A stretch of 64,000 bases of DNA from Streptomyces sp. G44 (lineage in GTDB: Bacteria; Actinomycetota; Actinomycetes; Streptomycetales; Streptomycetaceae): the NCBI RefSeq assembly GCF_016905445.1, contig NZ_JAFEXF010000001.1, positions 1-64,000 of the forward strand, in the 5' to 3' direction. Below, one piece after another: positions 9,527 to 18,704 of this stretch. The position numbers were made by a program, and so were the translations under genes. Position 1 is the stretch's first letter, and the number at the start of each line of letters is the position of its first letter. The notes under the pieces are model-generated. The model was not told where the DNA came from. It saw only the letters and a list, made by a program, of their open reading frames with translations, and did not search any database.

Positions 9527-11448
9527 TGGCCGCTCAGGCGGCGCAGCCGCAGGGCGTGTTGCAGCTCAAGGGCCCGTGCCGGGCTGTTCCAGTCGGGGCC
9601 GAGGAGTCGTGCCACCCGGTCCAGGCGCTGCACCACGGTGTTCACGTGCACGTGCAGGGCCTCCTTGGCCCTGGAGAGACTCGCGCCGTGGGTGTAGTAG
9701 GTGTCGAGAGTGCGGGCCAGCTCGGTGCCGCGCTGCTCGTCGTAGGCGAGCACGGGGCCGAGGAAACGCTCCACGAAGCCGCCGATGTCCGACCGGTCGC
9801 CGAGCAGGACGCCGAGGAACCCCAGCCCGGCGATGTCGGCGCCGTCCCCGGCGCGGCCGAGCGCGTGCAGCGCGTCGAGGCACCGGCACGCTTCGGCGTA
9901 CGTGCCCGGGAGCTGCTGGAGACCGGTGGCCGGGCCCGCGGACCCCACGGTGACCGGCGCCCCGGCCGTCTGCCCGAGGTCCCGGGCCAGCTCCGCGGCG
10001 AGCGCGCCGGGCGCCGACGACGGTACGAGGAGGACGACGTGACCGTCACGGACGCCCGCGAGGCCGCCCAGCGAGCGGGCCCGGCGTACGGCCTCCGCGC
10101 ACAGTCGCGCACGCGGCTCGCTGTCGGTGTCCAGAGCGAGCACGGCGTAGGGCCGCGAGAGATGGAGGCCGAGCCTGCGGGCGCGGATGGTGAGGCTTCC
10201 GGGGTCGTGGCGTTTGTCGTGCTGGTCGAAGGTGAGCAGGTCGTCGAGGAGTTCCCCGCGGACGCGGTCCTCCGCCTCGGCGATGGTGCGGCGCAGCAGC
10301 AGGAGCAGGGCGGCGACCAGGGCGGCGCGTTCGAACAGGCGCCGGTCGGCGTCCGCCAGGTCCGGGCGTCCGGTCAGCACGATGCTGCCGAGCAGCTCGG
10401 CACCGGCCAGCACGGCGCACACCCAGGTGCCGTCCACCGGAACGGCGTGGCCGCCGGTGCGGGAGGCGGTGACGCCCTGGGCGGACGGGGTCAGGGGGCC
10501 GGTGCCGGCCCGGGCCATCTCGGTGCCGTCCGAGTCGTGCAGGGCGAGGCCGCCGCCGAGCAGGGCGGCGATCTCGCGCACCAGGTCGTCGACGCTGCCG
10601 CCGCGCAGGACCAGGTCGGTGAGCCGGTCGTGGGCGTCGGCGGCACGGCGCAGGGCCGTGCTGTGGGCGTGGGCCCTCCCGTTGGCCGTGTTGAGCTCGA
10701 CGAGGGCGGAGCGGGTCTCCTCCAGCAGGCGGGCGCTGTCGATGGCGACCGCGGCGTGGTCGGCGAGCGAGGTGAGCAGCGCGATGGCGTCCGGCGGGAA
10801 GTCCCGGGTGGTGCGGTCCGCGGCGAAGAGCACGCCGATGACGCGTTTCCCGACCCGGAGAGGGACGCCGAGGATGCCGCGCAGACCCTCCTCCAGGACC
10901 GCTTCGTCGATGGGCCGGGTGCGGGTGAAGCGGGGGTCGGTCCGGTAGTCGGCGCTGGTGTAGGGGCGGGCGGTCTGGGCGACGAGGCCGCCGAGGCCCT
11001 CATCCATGCCGAGCCGCAGTTGCTGGAAGCGGGCGGAGACGGAGCCGTCGGTGACCCGCATGAAGGTGTCCTTGGCGACGGGGTCGTTGAGGGAGAGGTA
11101 GGCGGCGTCGGTGCCGAGCAGCGTTCGGGCCCGGTGGACGATGGCGCGCAGGACCGCGTCCAGGTCGCGCAGCGCGGCCAGGTCGCTCGCGGTGTCGAAG
11201 AGCGCGGCCAGCTCGGCCTCGCGGCGTCGGTGCTGGTCCAAGGTGCGGCGGATCTCCAGCGCTGCCCGGGTGGCGTCCGCCAGGAGGGACCGCTCCACCG
11301 GCGGGAGCTGCTCGGCGGACACGTCGGCCGACGCGCGGCCGAACTCCTCGGCGGGCGCTCCGGAGGCCAGCATGGTCAGCAGCTCTGTGAGGGCCACCGT
11401 CGCGCCGTGTGCCGCAGCCCGGTACGTGCGGTCGTTCACTGCGGGCAT
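9466..11448 (-). CDS. GAF-PucR (CdaR-type) helix-turn-helix regulator
   Basis: A 660-aa regulator. A GAF sensor domain lies at about residues 80-245 (FDTASDLAALRDLDAVLRAI ... GVPLRVGKRVIGVLFAADR). A GGDEF-like/CdaR middle region follows, and the C-terminal PucR helix-turn-helix is at about 575-640 (TLDTYYTHGASLSRAKEAL, HVNTVVQRLDRVARLLG). It is the last gene of a minus-strand unit after 3-hydroxybutyrate dehydrogenase and an MHS transporter. It is therefore likely the activator of the hydroxybutyrate/ketone-body genes (inference). The 3' end overlaps soxG antisense. Confidence 0.85.
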   Translation of the reverse strand: MPAVNDRTYRAAAHGATVALTELLTMLASGAPAEEFGRASADVSAEQLPPVERSLLADATRAALEIRRTLDQHRRREAELAALFDTASDLAALRDLDAVLRAIVHRARTLLGTDAAYLSLNDPVAKDTFMRVTDGSVSARFQQLRLGMDEGLGGLVAQTARPYTSADYRTDPRFTRTRPIDEAVLEEGLRGILGVPLRVGKRVIGVLFAADRTTRDFPPDAIALLTSLADHAAVAIDSARLLEETRSALVELNTANGRAHAHSTALRRAADAHDRLTDLVLRGGSVDDLVREIAALLGGGLALHDSDGTEMARAGTGPLTPSAQGVTASRTGGHAVPVDGTWVCAVLAGAELLGSIVLTGRPDLADADRRLFERAALVAALLLLLRRTIAEAEDRVRGELLDDLLTFDQHDKRHDPGSLTIRARRLGLHLSRPYAVLALDTDSEPRARLCAEAVRRARSLGGLAGVRDGHVVLLVPSSAPGALAAELARDLGQTAGAPVTVGSAGPATGLQQLPGTYAEACRCLDALHALGRAGDGADIAGLGFLGVLLGDRSDIGGFVERFLGPVLAYDEQRGTELARTLDTYYTHGASLSRAKEALHVHVNTVVQRLDRVARLLGPDWNSPARALELQHALRLRRLSGHQPPPSPAYSVQASTSQAAR

Positions 11449-11526
11449 GCCGGCCCTCCTTCCGTGCGGGCGTGGGTGGAGGGGTTAAGGGGACGCGTGT
11501 GCGCGATGCGGGCACGTGTACGTCGC

Positions 11527-12969
11527 TCAAGCGGTGTCCGTGCCGACAGGCTCCGGCTGACGTGTCGCCCGCGGGGAGCCGGTCGTCATGGTGGTGGCGG
11601 TGAGGTCCCGGCCTCGGGTCTCCCTGGCGAGGGCGACGGTGACGGTGGTGACGACCGCGGCGAGGCTGAGGTAGAGGGCGACGGGGGTGGCGGAGTCGTA
11701 CTCCTTGAGGAGTTCGACCGCGATGATCGGTGCCAGCGCGCCGGCGACGATCGAGGCCAGCTGGGAGCCCATGGAGGCACCGGAGTAACGGACCTTGGTG
11801 TCGAACATCTCGGAGATGAAGGCGGCCTGCGGGCCGTACATGGCGCCGTGCAGCAGCAGACCGACCGTCACGGCGAGGGTGATCACGGCGAACGACTTCG
11901 AGTCGAGCAGGGCGAAGAAGGCGAAGGCCCACAGCGCCATGCCCACCGAGCCGATCAGGGTGACCGGCCTGCGCCCGATGCGGTCGGAGAGCGCGCCCCA
12001 CAGGGGGATGGTGACGAAGTGGACCGCCGAGGCGATCAGCACGGCGTTCAGGGCGGTGCTCTTGGGCAGGTCGAGGTGGCTGGTGACGTAGACGAGGAGG
12101 AAGGCGGTGAGGACGTAGTAGGAGATGTTCTCGCCGAACCGCGTGCCGATGGCGGTCAGGACCTCCCGCCAGCTGCGCCGGAACACCTCGATCACCGGGG
12201 CCTCCTCCTTGACGCCGCGGGCGGCCTCGGCCTTGGCCTTGGCCCGGGCGGCGAGGAAGACGGGGGACTCGGAGACGGAGACGCGGATCCACAGGCCGAG
12301 CAGCACCAGGACGCCGGAGAGCAGGAACGGGATGCGCCAGCCCCACGCCATGAAGGCTTCCTCCGACTGGACGGCGGCGAGCAGCGCGAGGACCCCGGTG
12401 GCCAGGAGGTTGCCGCCGGGGGCCCCGGCCTGCGGCCACGACGCCCAGAACCCGCGCTGCTTGTCACCGCCGTGCTCGGAGACGATGAGGACCGCGCCGC
12501 CCCACTCGCCGCCCAGTGCGAAGCCCTGGACGAGGCGCAGCACGGTCAGCAGGATCGGCGCGCCGATGCCGAGTGTTTCGTACGTGGGCAGCAGGCCCAT
12601 GGCGAAGGTGGCGCCGCCCATCATGAGCAGGCTGACGACGAGCAGTCTCTTACGGCCGATCTTGTCGCCGAAGTGTCCGAAGACCACACCCCCCAGGGGC
12701 CTGGCGGCGAATCCGATCGCGTAGGTGATGAAGGCGATCAGGGTGCCCACGAGCGGGTCGGCGGTGGGGAAGAAGAGGGTGTTGAACACCAGGGCGGCGG
12801 CGGAGCCGTAGAGGAAGAAGTCGTACCACTCGATGGTGGTGCCGATCAGGCTCGCGCTGACGATGCGGGCGATGCCGGTGGAACGGCCGGAAGAGGCGGC
12901 AGGGGTACCAGGGGTGCCAGGGGTGCCAGGGGTGCCAGGGGTGGGAGCGGTGGCCGGTGTGTCGGACAT
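11527..12969 (-). CDS. MHS-family MFS transporter (metabolite:H+ symporter)
   Basis: A 12-segment major facilitator of 480 aa in the metabolite:H+ symporter branch. It shows the family's IEWYDFFLYGSAAALVF first segment and the GHFGDKIGRKRLLV loop 2-3 motif. The N-terminus carries a (GTP)n repeat encoded by 9-bp direct repeats. Relatives import small organic acids. It sits between 3-hydroxybutyrate dehydrogenase and the PucR regulator on the same strand, so 3-hydroxybutyrate or acetoacetate uptake is the likely job (inference from context). Confidence 0.85.
   Translation of the reverse strand: MSDTPATAPTPGTPGTPGTPGTPAASSGRSTGIARIVSASLIGTTIEWYDFFLYGSAAALVFNTLFFPTADPLVGTLIAFITYAIGFAARPLGGVVFGHFGDKIGRKRLLVVSLLMMGGATFAMGLLPTYETLGIGAPILLTVLRLVQGFALGGEWGGAVLIVSEHGGDKQRGFWASWPQAGAPGGNLLATGVLALLAAVQSEEAFMAWGWRIPFLLSGVLVLLGLWIRVSVSESPVFLAARAKAKAEAARGVKEEAPVIEVFRRSWREVLTAIGTRFGENISYYVLTAFLLVYVTSHLDLPKSTALNAVLIASAVHFVTIPLWGALSDRIGRRPVTLIGSVGMALWAFAFFALLDSKSFAVITLAVTVGLLLHGAMYGPQAAFISEMFDTKVRYSGASMGSQLASIVAGALAPIIAVELLKEYDSATPVALYLSLAAVVTTVTVALARETRGRDLTATTMTTGSPRATRQPEPVGTDTA
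12900..12945. repeat. 9-bp tandem repeats in transporter N-terminus
   Basis: The unit CAGGGGTGC (with one CAGGGGTAC variant) is repeated about four to five times and encodes a GTP tripeptide repeat near the start of the MHS transporter. Copy-number change would stay in frame, so only linker length would vary. Confidence 0.7.
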
Positions 12970-13030
12970 GTGTCACCAGTTTCGGGTGCGGGGAGGGACG
13001 GGTGTGCGGGGACGGGCGGAGTACAGGGGC

Positions 13031-13843
13031 TCAGTTCGCGCCCCAGCCGCCGTCCAGGGGCAGGGACGTGCCGGTGAGGTAGCTGGTGTGCGGTCCGCAC
13101 AGCCACAGGACGGCCGCGGCGACCTCCTCGGCTTCCAGGAGCCGCTTGACCGGGGAGCGGGTGAGCAGGACGTCGGAGAGGACGTCGCCGGGGCTGATGC
13201 CGTGGGCGGTGGCCTGGTCCTCGATCTGCCCTTCGACCAGCGGGGTGCGGACGTAGCCGGGGTTCACGCAGTTGCTGGTGACGCCGTGCGGGGCGCCCTC
13301 GACGGCGGTGACCTTGCTCAGGCCCTCCAGGGCGTGCTTGGCCGTGACGTAGGCGCATTTGTACGCGCTGGCGCGCAGTCCGTGGACGCTGGAGATGTTG
13401 ACCACCCGGCCCCAGCCGCCCGCGTACATGTGCGGCAGCACGCGGCGGATCAGCAGGAACGGGGCGGTGACCATCACCTGCTGCATGAGGGCGAAGCGCT
13501 CGAGCGGGAACTCGGGGAGCGGCGCGACGTGCTGGAGCCCGGCGTTGTTGACGAGGATGTCGATGTCCTCGGGCAGGGTGTCGATCACGGCGGGGTCGGC
13601 CAGGTCGGCGATGTGCGCCTTTCCCCCGATGGCCTCGGCGGCGGCCACGGCCTTCCCCGCGTCCAGGTCGACCACATGGACCTCGGCACCGGCCGCCGCG
13701 AGGGCGCCTGCGCACGCCAGACCGATGCCGCTGCCGCCGCCGGTCACCAGTGCGGCGCGGCCCGACAGGTCCACGCCGTGCGCGGCCGAAAGGGTCGAGG
13801 CGGCCGGCCTCGGCGTGTGCGGGGAGGTGAGTTCGCTGGTCAT
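13031..13843 (-). CDS. 3-hydroxybutyrate dehydrogenase (SDR)
   Basis: This 270-aa SDR oxidises D-3-hydroxybutyrate to acetoacetate with NAD. Diagnostic features are VTGGGSGIGLA, NNAGLQHVAPLPEFP (typical of 3-hydroxybutyrate dehydrogenases), NISSVHGLRAS and the catalytic YVTAK. The ending TGTSLPLDGGW is also characteristic. ATG at 13843 is chosen. No strong Shine-Dalgarno is visible, so a different start is possible. It is divergent from the 3-oxoacid CoA-transferase genes, which use its product. Confidence 0.9.
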   Translation of the reverse strand: MTSELTSPHTPRPAASTLSAAHGVDLSGRAALVTGGGSGIGLACAGALAAAGAEVHVVDLDAGKAVAAAEAIGGKAHIADLADPAVIDTLPEDIDILVNNAGLQHVAPLPEFPLERFALMQQVMVTAPFLLIRRVLPHMYAGGWGRVVNISSVHGLRASAYKCAYVTAKHALEGLSKVTAVEGAPHGVTSNCVNPGYVRTPLVEGQIEDQATAHGISPGDVLSDVLLTRSPVKRLLEAEEVAAAVLWLCGPHTSYLTGTSLPLDGGWGAN

Positions 13844-14046
13844 GGCCGGAAACAGTAGGGACACCGCGCCGACTCGCCTATGGGGACGACCACCACAATG
13901 ACCTGCCGGAGAGTGGCGGCCCCGCCCATGTCCGGGCGGCACGGCACAACTCTGATGGCGCCTGGGAGCGGGCCGGCCACCCTTCCGGGGCGGTGCGGGC
14001 CGAGCGGTGGCAGGGCACGAGCGGCCGCGGCAACGTACGTGGACCG

Positions 14047-14159
14047 CACACATGTGAGGCGCCCGGACATGTGGCACGAGGACAGCCGCGGCGGCACCGA
14101 ACGCACCGTCATCTCCCATGCGCCCCGAGGCGGAACAGCGGCAGCACCCACACATGTGT
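14047..14159. promoter_or_regulatory. Divergent promoter region with three CACATGTG-type palindromes
   Basis: The 415-bp gap between the hydroxybutyrate dehydrogenase (start 13843, minus) and the CoA-transferase (start 14259, plus) holds no gene. It does hold three related palindromes: CACATGTG at 14049-14056, ACATGT at 14067-14072 and ACACATGTGT at 14150-14159. A half-site GATGTGTG follows at about 14165. They are good operator candidates for the PucR-type regulator of this locus. Confidence 0.5.
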
Positions 14160-14258
14160 CTGTCGATGTGTGAGCCGCTCCCATGGCCGAGGGCCGCTGA
14201 CCTTCCTAGGGTCGACGCCGACTGGCCGAACGGGCACCGGACGAGGGAGAGGAACCGC

Positions 14259-15041
14259 ATGGGTCTGGACAAGACGGTCGCGGACGCGGCCGAGGCGGTG
14301 GCGGACATCCCCGACGGGGCGTCACTCGCCGTCGGCGGCTTCGGGCTGTGCGGCATACCGAGCGCGCTGATCGAGGCCCTGCTGCACCGGACGGCCTCGC
14401 GGCTGGCGGTCGTCTCCAACAACTGCGGCGTGGACGACTGGGGGCTCGGACTGCTCCTGCGGGCGGGCCGGATCGCGAGAATGACCAGCTCGTACGTCGG
14501 AGAGAACAAGGAATTCGCCCGGCAGTACCTCAGCGGGGAACTGGAGGTGGAGCTGGTGCCCCAGGGCACGCTCGCCGAGCGGCTGCGCGCGGGAGGGGCC
14601 GGCATCCCCGCCTTCTACACCCCCGCCGGGGCCGGCACCCAGATCGGCGAGGGCGGCCTGCCCTGGCGGTACGGCGCGGACGGGAGCGTCGTGGTCGCCT
14701 CACCGCCCAAGGAGACCCGTGTCTTCGGCGGGCGCGAACACCTGCTGGAGGAGGGCATCACCACCGACTACGCGCTGGTGCGCGCGGCCGTCGGCGACCG
14801 CCACGGCAACCTGGTCTTCCACTCCTCCGCCCGCAACTTCAACCCGCTGGCGGCGATGGCCGGGCGCGTCACCGTCGCCGAGGTCGAGCACCTGGCCGAA
14901 CCCGGCGAACTGGCCCCCGACGAGATCCACCTGCCCGGCGTGTTCGTCCAGCGTGTGGTCCGCGTCCGACCCGGCGACCCCGCGGCCGAGCGGCGCGTCG
15001 AACGCCGCACCGTCCGTACCGAGCAGGAAGGCGGTGCCTGA
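14259..15041 (+). CDS. scoA: 3-oxoacid CoA-transferase subunit A
   Basis: The 260-aa alpha subunit of succinyl-CoA:3-oxoacid CoA-transferase has [33 protein letters not shown] and [19 protein letters not shown], all typical. With ScoB it converts acetoacetate and succinyl-CoA to acetoacetyl-CoA and succinate. ATG at 14259 is preceded by GAGGGAGAGG. Its stop lies directly before the scoB start, so the pair is translationally coupled. Confidence 0.93.
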   Translation: MGLDKTVADAAEAVADIPDGASLAVGGFGLCGIPSALIEALLHRTASRLAVVSNNCGVDDWGLGLLLRAGRIARMTSSYVGENKEFARQYLSGELEVELVPQGTLAERLRAGGAGIPAFYTPAGAGTQIGEGGLPWRYGADGSVVVASPPKETRVFGGREHLLEEGITTDYALVRAAVGDRHGNLVFHSSARNFNPLAAMAGRVTVAEVEHLAEPGELAPDEIHLPGVFVQRVVRVRPGDPAAERRVERRTVRTEQEGGA

Positions 15042-15042
15042 C

Positions 15043-15702
15043 ATGGCCCTCACCCGAGAACAGATGGCCGCCCGGGCCGCCCGGGAACTGACCGACGGTA
15101 CGTACGTCAATCTCGGCATCGGCCTGCCCACCCTCATCCCCAACCACCTGCCGCCCGGCGTCGAAGTGGTGCTCCAGTCGGAGAACGGCATCCTCGGCGT
15201 GGGGCCGTACCCGACCGAGGACGAGGTGGACGCCGACCTGGTCAACGCGGGCAAGGAGACCGTGACGACGCTCCCGGGGGCCTCGTTCTTCGACTCCGCG
15301 CTGTCCTTCGGCATGATCCGCGGCGGCCACGTCGACGCCGCCGTCCTCGGCGCCATGCAGGTGTCGGCGACCGGCGACCTCGCCAACTGGATGATCCCGG
15401 GCAAGATGGTCAAGGGCATGGGCGGCGCGATGGACCTGGTGCACGGGGCCCGGCGGGTCATCGTCCTCATGGAGCACACGGCGAAGGACGGCAGCCCCAA
15501 GCTGGTGCCGGAATGCACCCTGCCGCTCACCGGGCGGGGGGTGGTCCAGCGTGTGGTCACCGACCTCGCCGTCCTCGACGTCACACCCGAAGGCTTCCGC
15601 CTCGTGGAGGCGGCGCCCGGCGTGACGGTCCAGGAGGTCCGGGCGGCCACGGCAGCCCCGCTGACCGTGCCCGACCGGCTCGCCTCGCGGTCACCCGCCT
15701 GA
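15043..15702 (+). CDS. scoB: 3-oxoacid CoA-transferase subunit B
   Basis: The 219-aa beta subunit carries the active-site glutamate E47 in the [12 protein letters not shown] motif, plus [15 protein letters not shown] and [15 protein letters not shown]. It starts ATG 15043, one base after the scoA stop. It completes acetoacetate activation for the 3-hydroxybutyrate pathway. The following 187 bp before the esterase gene shows no other gene. Confidence 0.93.
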   Translation: MALTREQMAARAARELTDGTYVNLGIGLPTLIPNHLPPGVEVVLQSENGILGVGPYPTEDEVDADLVNAGKETVTTLPGASFFDSALSFGMIRGGHVDAAVLGAMQVSATGDLANWMIPGKMVKGMGGAMDLVHGARRVIVLMEHTAKDGSPKLVPECTLPLTGRGVVQRVVTDLAVLDVTPEGFRLVEAAPGVTVQEVRAATAAPLTVPDRLASRSPA

Positions 15703-15889
15703 GCCGATAGCACCGACCAGGCCGATGACACAACCCCTCGGGAGGCCACCGGGAGTTGGTGCGACTGTGGTGCTCCCTGCCATGTCGCGGACATCCGGCC
15801 GCCACCTACGGTTCCGGACACCGGGCAGCTTCCGAACCCCACGCGCCGGAAGCGGTCCGGGCCCCCGCAGGTCACCCCGAGGAGCCGCC

Positions 15890-17215
15890 ATGCCGTCTCA
15901 TCTCATCGACCCCGCAGCAGAGTCCGGAAGCGGGCCCGGAAACGGACCGGGAAACAGACCGGGAAACAGACCGGGAAACGGGCCCGGCCGCCGAGCCGCC
16001 CGCCCCTCGCGGCCCGCGACCCGGCACCGGCCGGCCGCGACACTCCTCGCGGGCATGGCCGCGGGCGTGACCGTCCTCCTGCTCGCCGTGCTGTCCGTCG
16101 TCGCCCTCTCCGGCCCGGCCGGCGCCGCGGCACCTCCCCAAGAGGTGACGGGGTTCGGCACCAACCCCGGGAACCTGCGCATGTTCCGTTACGTGCCCCC
16201 GGGGCTGGGCGACGGACGCCCCGTCGTCGTGGCCCTGCACGGCTGCACCCAGAACGCCGCCGGATACGCGGCCGGGACCGGCTGGACGCGGCTGGCCGAC
16301 ACGTACGAGTTCTCCGTGGTCTTCCCGCAGCAGCAGACGGCGAACAACGCGAACTCGTGCTTCAACTGGTTCGAGACCGGCGACACCCGGCGGGACTCCG
16401 GAGAAGCGCTGTCCATCAAGCAGATGGTCGACCGCGCGAAGCGGGACAACGGCTCGGCGAGCGCCTACGTCAGCGGCCTCTCCGCCGGGGGCGGGATGAC
16501 CTCCGCCCTGCTGGCGGCCTACCCCGACGTCTTCTCGGGCGGGGGAGTGATCGCCGGGCTGCCTCACGGTTGCGCCAACTCCGTTTCCTCCGCCTTCACT
16601 TGCATGAGTCCAGGTGTCGGCAGCAGCCCCAAGGAGTGGGGGGACAAGGTCAGGGCTGCCTTCCCGTCGTACTCGGGGCCGCGCCCGAAAGTCTCCATCT
16701 GGCACGGCACCACGGACGCGACCGTGCAGCCCATGAACGCCACCGAGCTCATGGAGCAGTTCACCGACGCCAACGGCACCGACCAGACACCGGACACCAC
16801 GGACACCGTCGGCGGCTACCCCCACCGGGTCTACGGCGGCACCGTGGAGACCTACCAGCTCACCGGCATGGGGCACGGCCAGCCCGTCGACCCCGGCACC
16901 GGTGCGACGCAGTGCGGGACGGCGGCCGCGTACATCCTGGACGTGAACATCTGCTCCGCGTACCACCTGGTCCGCTTCTGGGGCATCGACGACAGCGCCC
17001 CGCCCACCCCGACACCGACCCCGACGCCCGCCCCTACGGACCCGCCCTATACCGACACCGTCATCGGCACCGCGACCGACCACTACGTGGCCCGGCGCGT
17101 CACCGTCGCCGAGTACAACAGGCTGGGCGCCGCGCACGGCTACAACACCCCCTTCACCCTGTACCGATGCGAGGCGGGATGGAGCGACAAGACCGACTGC
17201 TCGCCCATCATCTAG
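15890..17215 (+). CDS. Secreted PHB-depolymerase-family esterase
   Basis: A 441-aa secreted esterase. A long basic N-terminus with GPGN repeats leads to a hydrophobic signal segment (residues about 52-80, LLAGMAAGVTVLLLAVLSVV) ending at AGAAA. The alpha/beta-hydrolase domain (about 85-370) has the oxyanion HGCTQNA, the lipase box GLSAGG with nucleophile S198, and GMGHGQPVDPG with the likely catalytic His. A PTPTPTPTPAPT linker and about 45 C-terminal residues form a possible substrate-binding tail. ATG 15890 follows GAGGAG. Together with the dehydrogenase and CoA-transferase it forms a route from external polyhydroxybutyrate to acetoacetyl-CoA. Confidence 0.85.
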   Translation: MPSHLIDPAAESGSGPGNGPGNRPGNRPGNGPGRRAARPSRPATRHRPAATLLAGMAAGVTVLLLAVLSVVALSGPAGAAAPPQEVTGFGTNPGNLRMFRYVPPGLGDGRPVVVALHGCTQNAAGYAAGTGWTRLADTYEFSVVFPQQQTANNANSCFNWFETGDTRRDSGEALSIKQMVDRAKRDNGSASAYVSGLSAGGGMTSALLAAYPDVFSGGGVIAGLPHGCANSVSSAFTCMSPGVGSSPKEWGDKVRAAFPSYSGPRPKVSIWHGTTDATVQPMNATELMEQFTDANGTDQTPDTTDTVGGYPHRVYGGTVETYQLTGMGHGQPVDPGTGATQCGTAAAYILDVNICSAYHLVRFWGIDDSAPPTPTPTPTPAPTDPPYTDTVIGTATDHYVARRVTVAEYNRLGAAHGYNTPFTLYRCEAGWSDKTDCSPII

Positions 17216-17396
17216 CGGTACCCCGAGGCGATCAATAAGTCAGCTCATATGAAAAACGGGGTCGAACTGCACTCTTTCGGGGACATGTTCGTTTGCGGTC
17301 GCTCGCCTACCCTTGCATGAGCGGGAGTTCGGATTCCCATATGGGAATCGCGTGCATCCGTGTTCGATCAGTGCGAACAGAATGGGGAGGATGGCA

Positions 17397-17642
17397 ATGG
17401 CGATCACGAACGGTGTCCCGGCGGACGAGATCACGGGCGTCACCTGGATGAAGGCGCAGGCGAGCATCGGAGCGGGCGAGTGCGTCGAAGTCGCGAGCCT
17501 GCCGGAGGGCGGTGTCGCCATGCGGAACTCGCGGCACCCCAAGGGCCCGGCCCTGGTCTTCACCCACGCTGAGGTCCGGGCCTTCCTGGACGGTGCCAAG
17601 CGCTCGGAGTTCGACTTCCTCGGCACCCGGCAGGACGACTGA
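17397..17642 (+). CDS. DUF397 domain protein
   Basis: An 81-aa DUF397 protein of the Streptomyces type (VTWMKAQASIGAGECVEVA ... VAMRNSRHPKGPALVFTHAE ... FLDGAK). These small proteins are usually encoded beside XRE/DUF5753 regulators and are thought to act with them, like the Scr1-type pair. Start ATG 17397 is six bases after GGGGAGG; ATG 17391 would abut it. The XRE gene follows after 90 bp. Confidence 0.88.
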   Translation: MAITNGVPADEITGVTWMKAQASIGAGECVEVASLPEGGVAMRNSRHPKGPALVFTHAEVRAFLDGAKRSEFDFLGTRQDD

Positions 17643-17732
17643 GGGTCACGCTCAGGCCATAGTTTGTGAGGGCGGGCATACACCGGGCAATGTGGGGGCA
17701 ATTCGATGTGGCCCTGAACCTCCGGAGTGTGT

Positions 17733-18656
17733 ATGTCCGCCGCTCGTAAGGTCCGGCGCGAGCCCGAGGCGCCCGTCGTTCGCATGCAGGCATCGGACGA
17801 GCAGCGCCCCGCCGGGCGGCTGTTAGGTGATGAACTGCGGTATCACCGCGAGCGTCTCGGGTTCACCCTGTCCGACGCCGCGCAGGTGATCCGGGCCTCG
17901 ACCTCCAAGCTGAGCCGCCTGGAGCGGGGAGAAAGCCCGGCCAAACCGCGTGACGTCCATGACCTCGCGGCCTTCTACGGCCTCTCCCGTGAGCAGCACA
18001 GCCAGCTGGACCAGCTCCTGGCCCAGGCGGGAAACGCGGACCTCTACGCGCGCTTCGCCGACGTGACGCCCAACTTCTTGAAGCGTCTCATCCGTCTGGA
18101 GGCAACGGCACAGAGCATCACGGTCTTCGAACCGCGCGTCGTACCGGGCCTGTTGCAGAACGAGGAGTACGCGCGCGCCATCGTCCGGATCACGGAGATC
18201 GGCCTGTCGGACGTCGAGGTCGACCGCATCGTCGCGCTGCGGACGCAGCGCCAGGTCATGCTCGACCGAGGCGTCCCCACCCTGGCCGCTCTCATCAGCG
18301 AGGAAATTCTCTACCGCCCGTTCGGCACCGCCGACGTCATGACCGAACAGATGGCGTTCTTGCTCAAGGCCACGCAGACGAACCGCGTCAACATCCGCAT
18401 AGTGCGCAAGGCGGCCATGGTGCCTCCGTACCCCGTCTTCCACCTGACGTTCGCCGACGGCGACTGCCAGGAGCTGGCCTACGTGGAGCATCTCGACGGA
18501 GCCACCTACGTCACGCAGAAGCGCCAGCTCGACAAGTACCGCCACCTCCTGGACAACGTCCGGGCGAGCACATACGAGCGCGTGGAAAGCGTCGCGGCAC
18601 TGAAACGCGCGATCGAGCACTGGGAGAGGCTGGCCGCCGCGGAAGAGCCTTCGTGA
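17733..18656 (+). CDS. XRE-family regulator with DUF5753 domain
   Basis: A 307-aa Scr1-type regulator. The N-terminal helix-turn-helix (LGDELRYHRERLGFTLSDAA, VIRASTSKLSRLERGESPAKP) spans about residues 30-90. The DUF5753 domain follows from about 110 (ITVFEPRVVPGLLQNEEYAR) to the end. ATG 17733 follows CCGGAG. It pairs with the DUF397 gene just upstream. It is convergent with the methyltransferase gene at 18705, and such trios are common in Streptomyces. Confidence 0.9.
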   Translation: MSAARKVRREPEAPVVRMQASDEQRPAGRLLGDELRYHRERLGFTLSDAAQVIRASTSKLSRLERGESPAKPRDVHDLAAFYGLSREQHSQLDQLLAQAGNADLYARFADVTPNFLKRLIRLEATAQSITVFEPRVVPGLLQNEEYARAIVRITEIGLSDVEVDRIVALRTQRQVMLDRGVPTLAALISEEILYRPFGTADVMTEQMAFLLKATQTNRVNIRIVRKAAMVPPYPVFHLTFADGDCQELAYVEHLDGATYVTQKRQLDKYRHLLDNVRASTYERVESVAALKRAIEHWERLAAAEEPS

Positions 18657-18704
18657 GGCCCGCGCCACGCTCGTCCCCCGCGGCGGCTTCGTCGTCGCGT
18701 CTGC

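Noticed and set aside
9151..13077. 1308-aa plus-strand frame
   Set aside because: Antisense shadow of the PucR regulator and MHS transporter, which have clear families; composition is low-complexity Gly/Glu/Ala.
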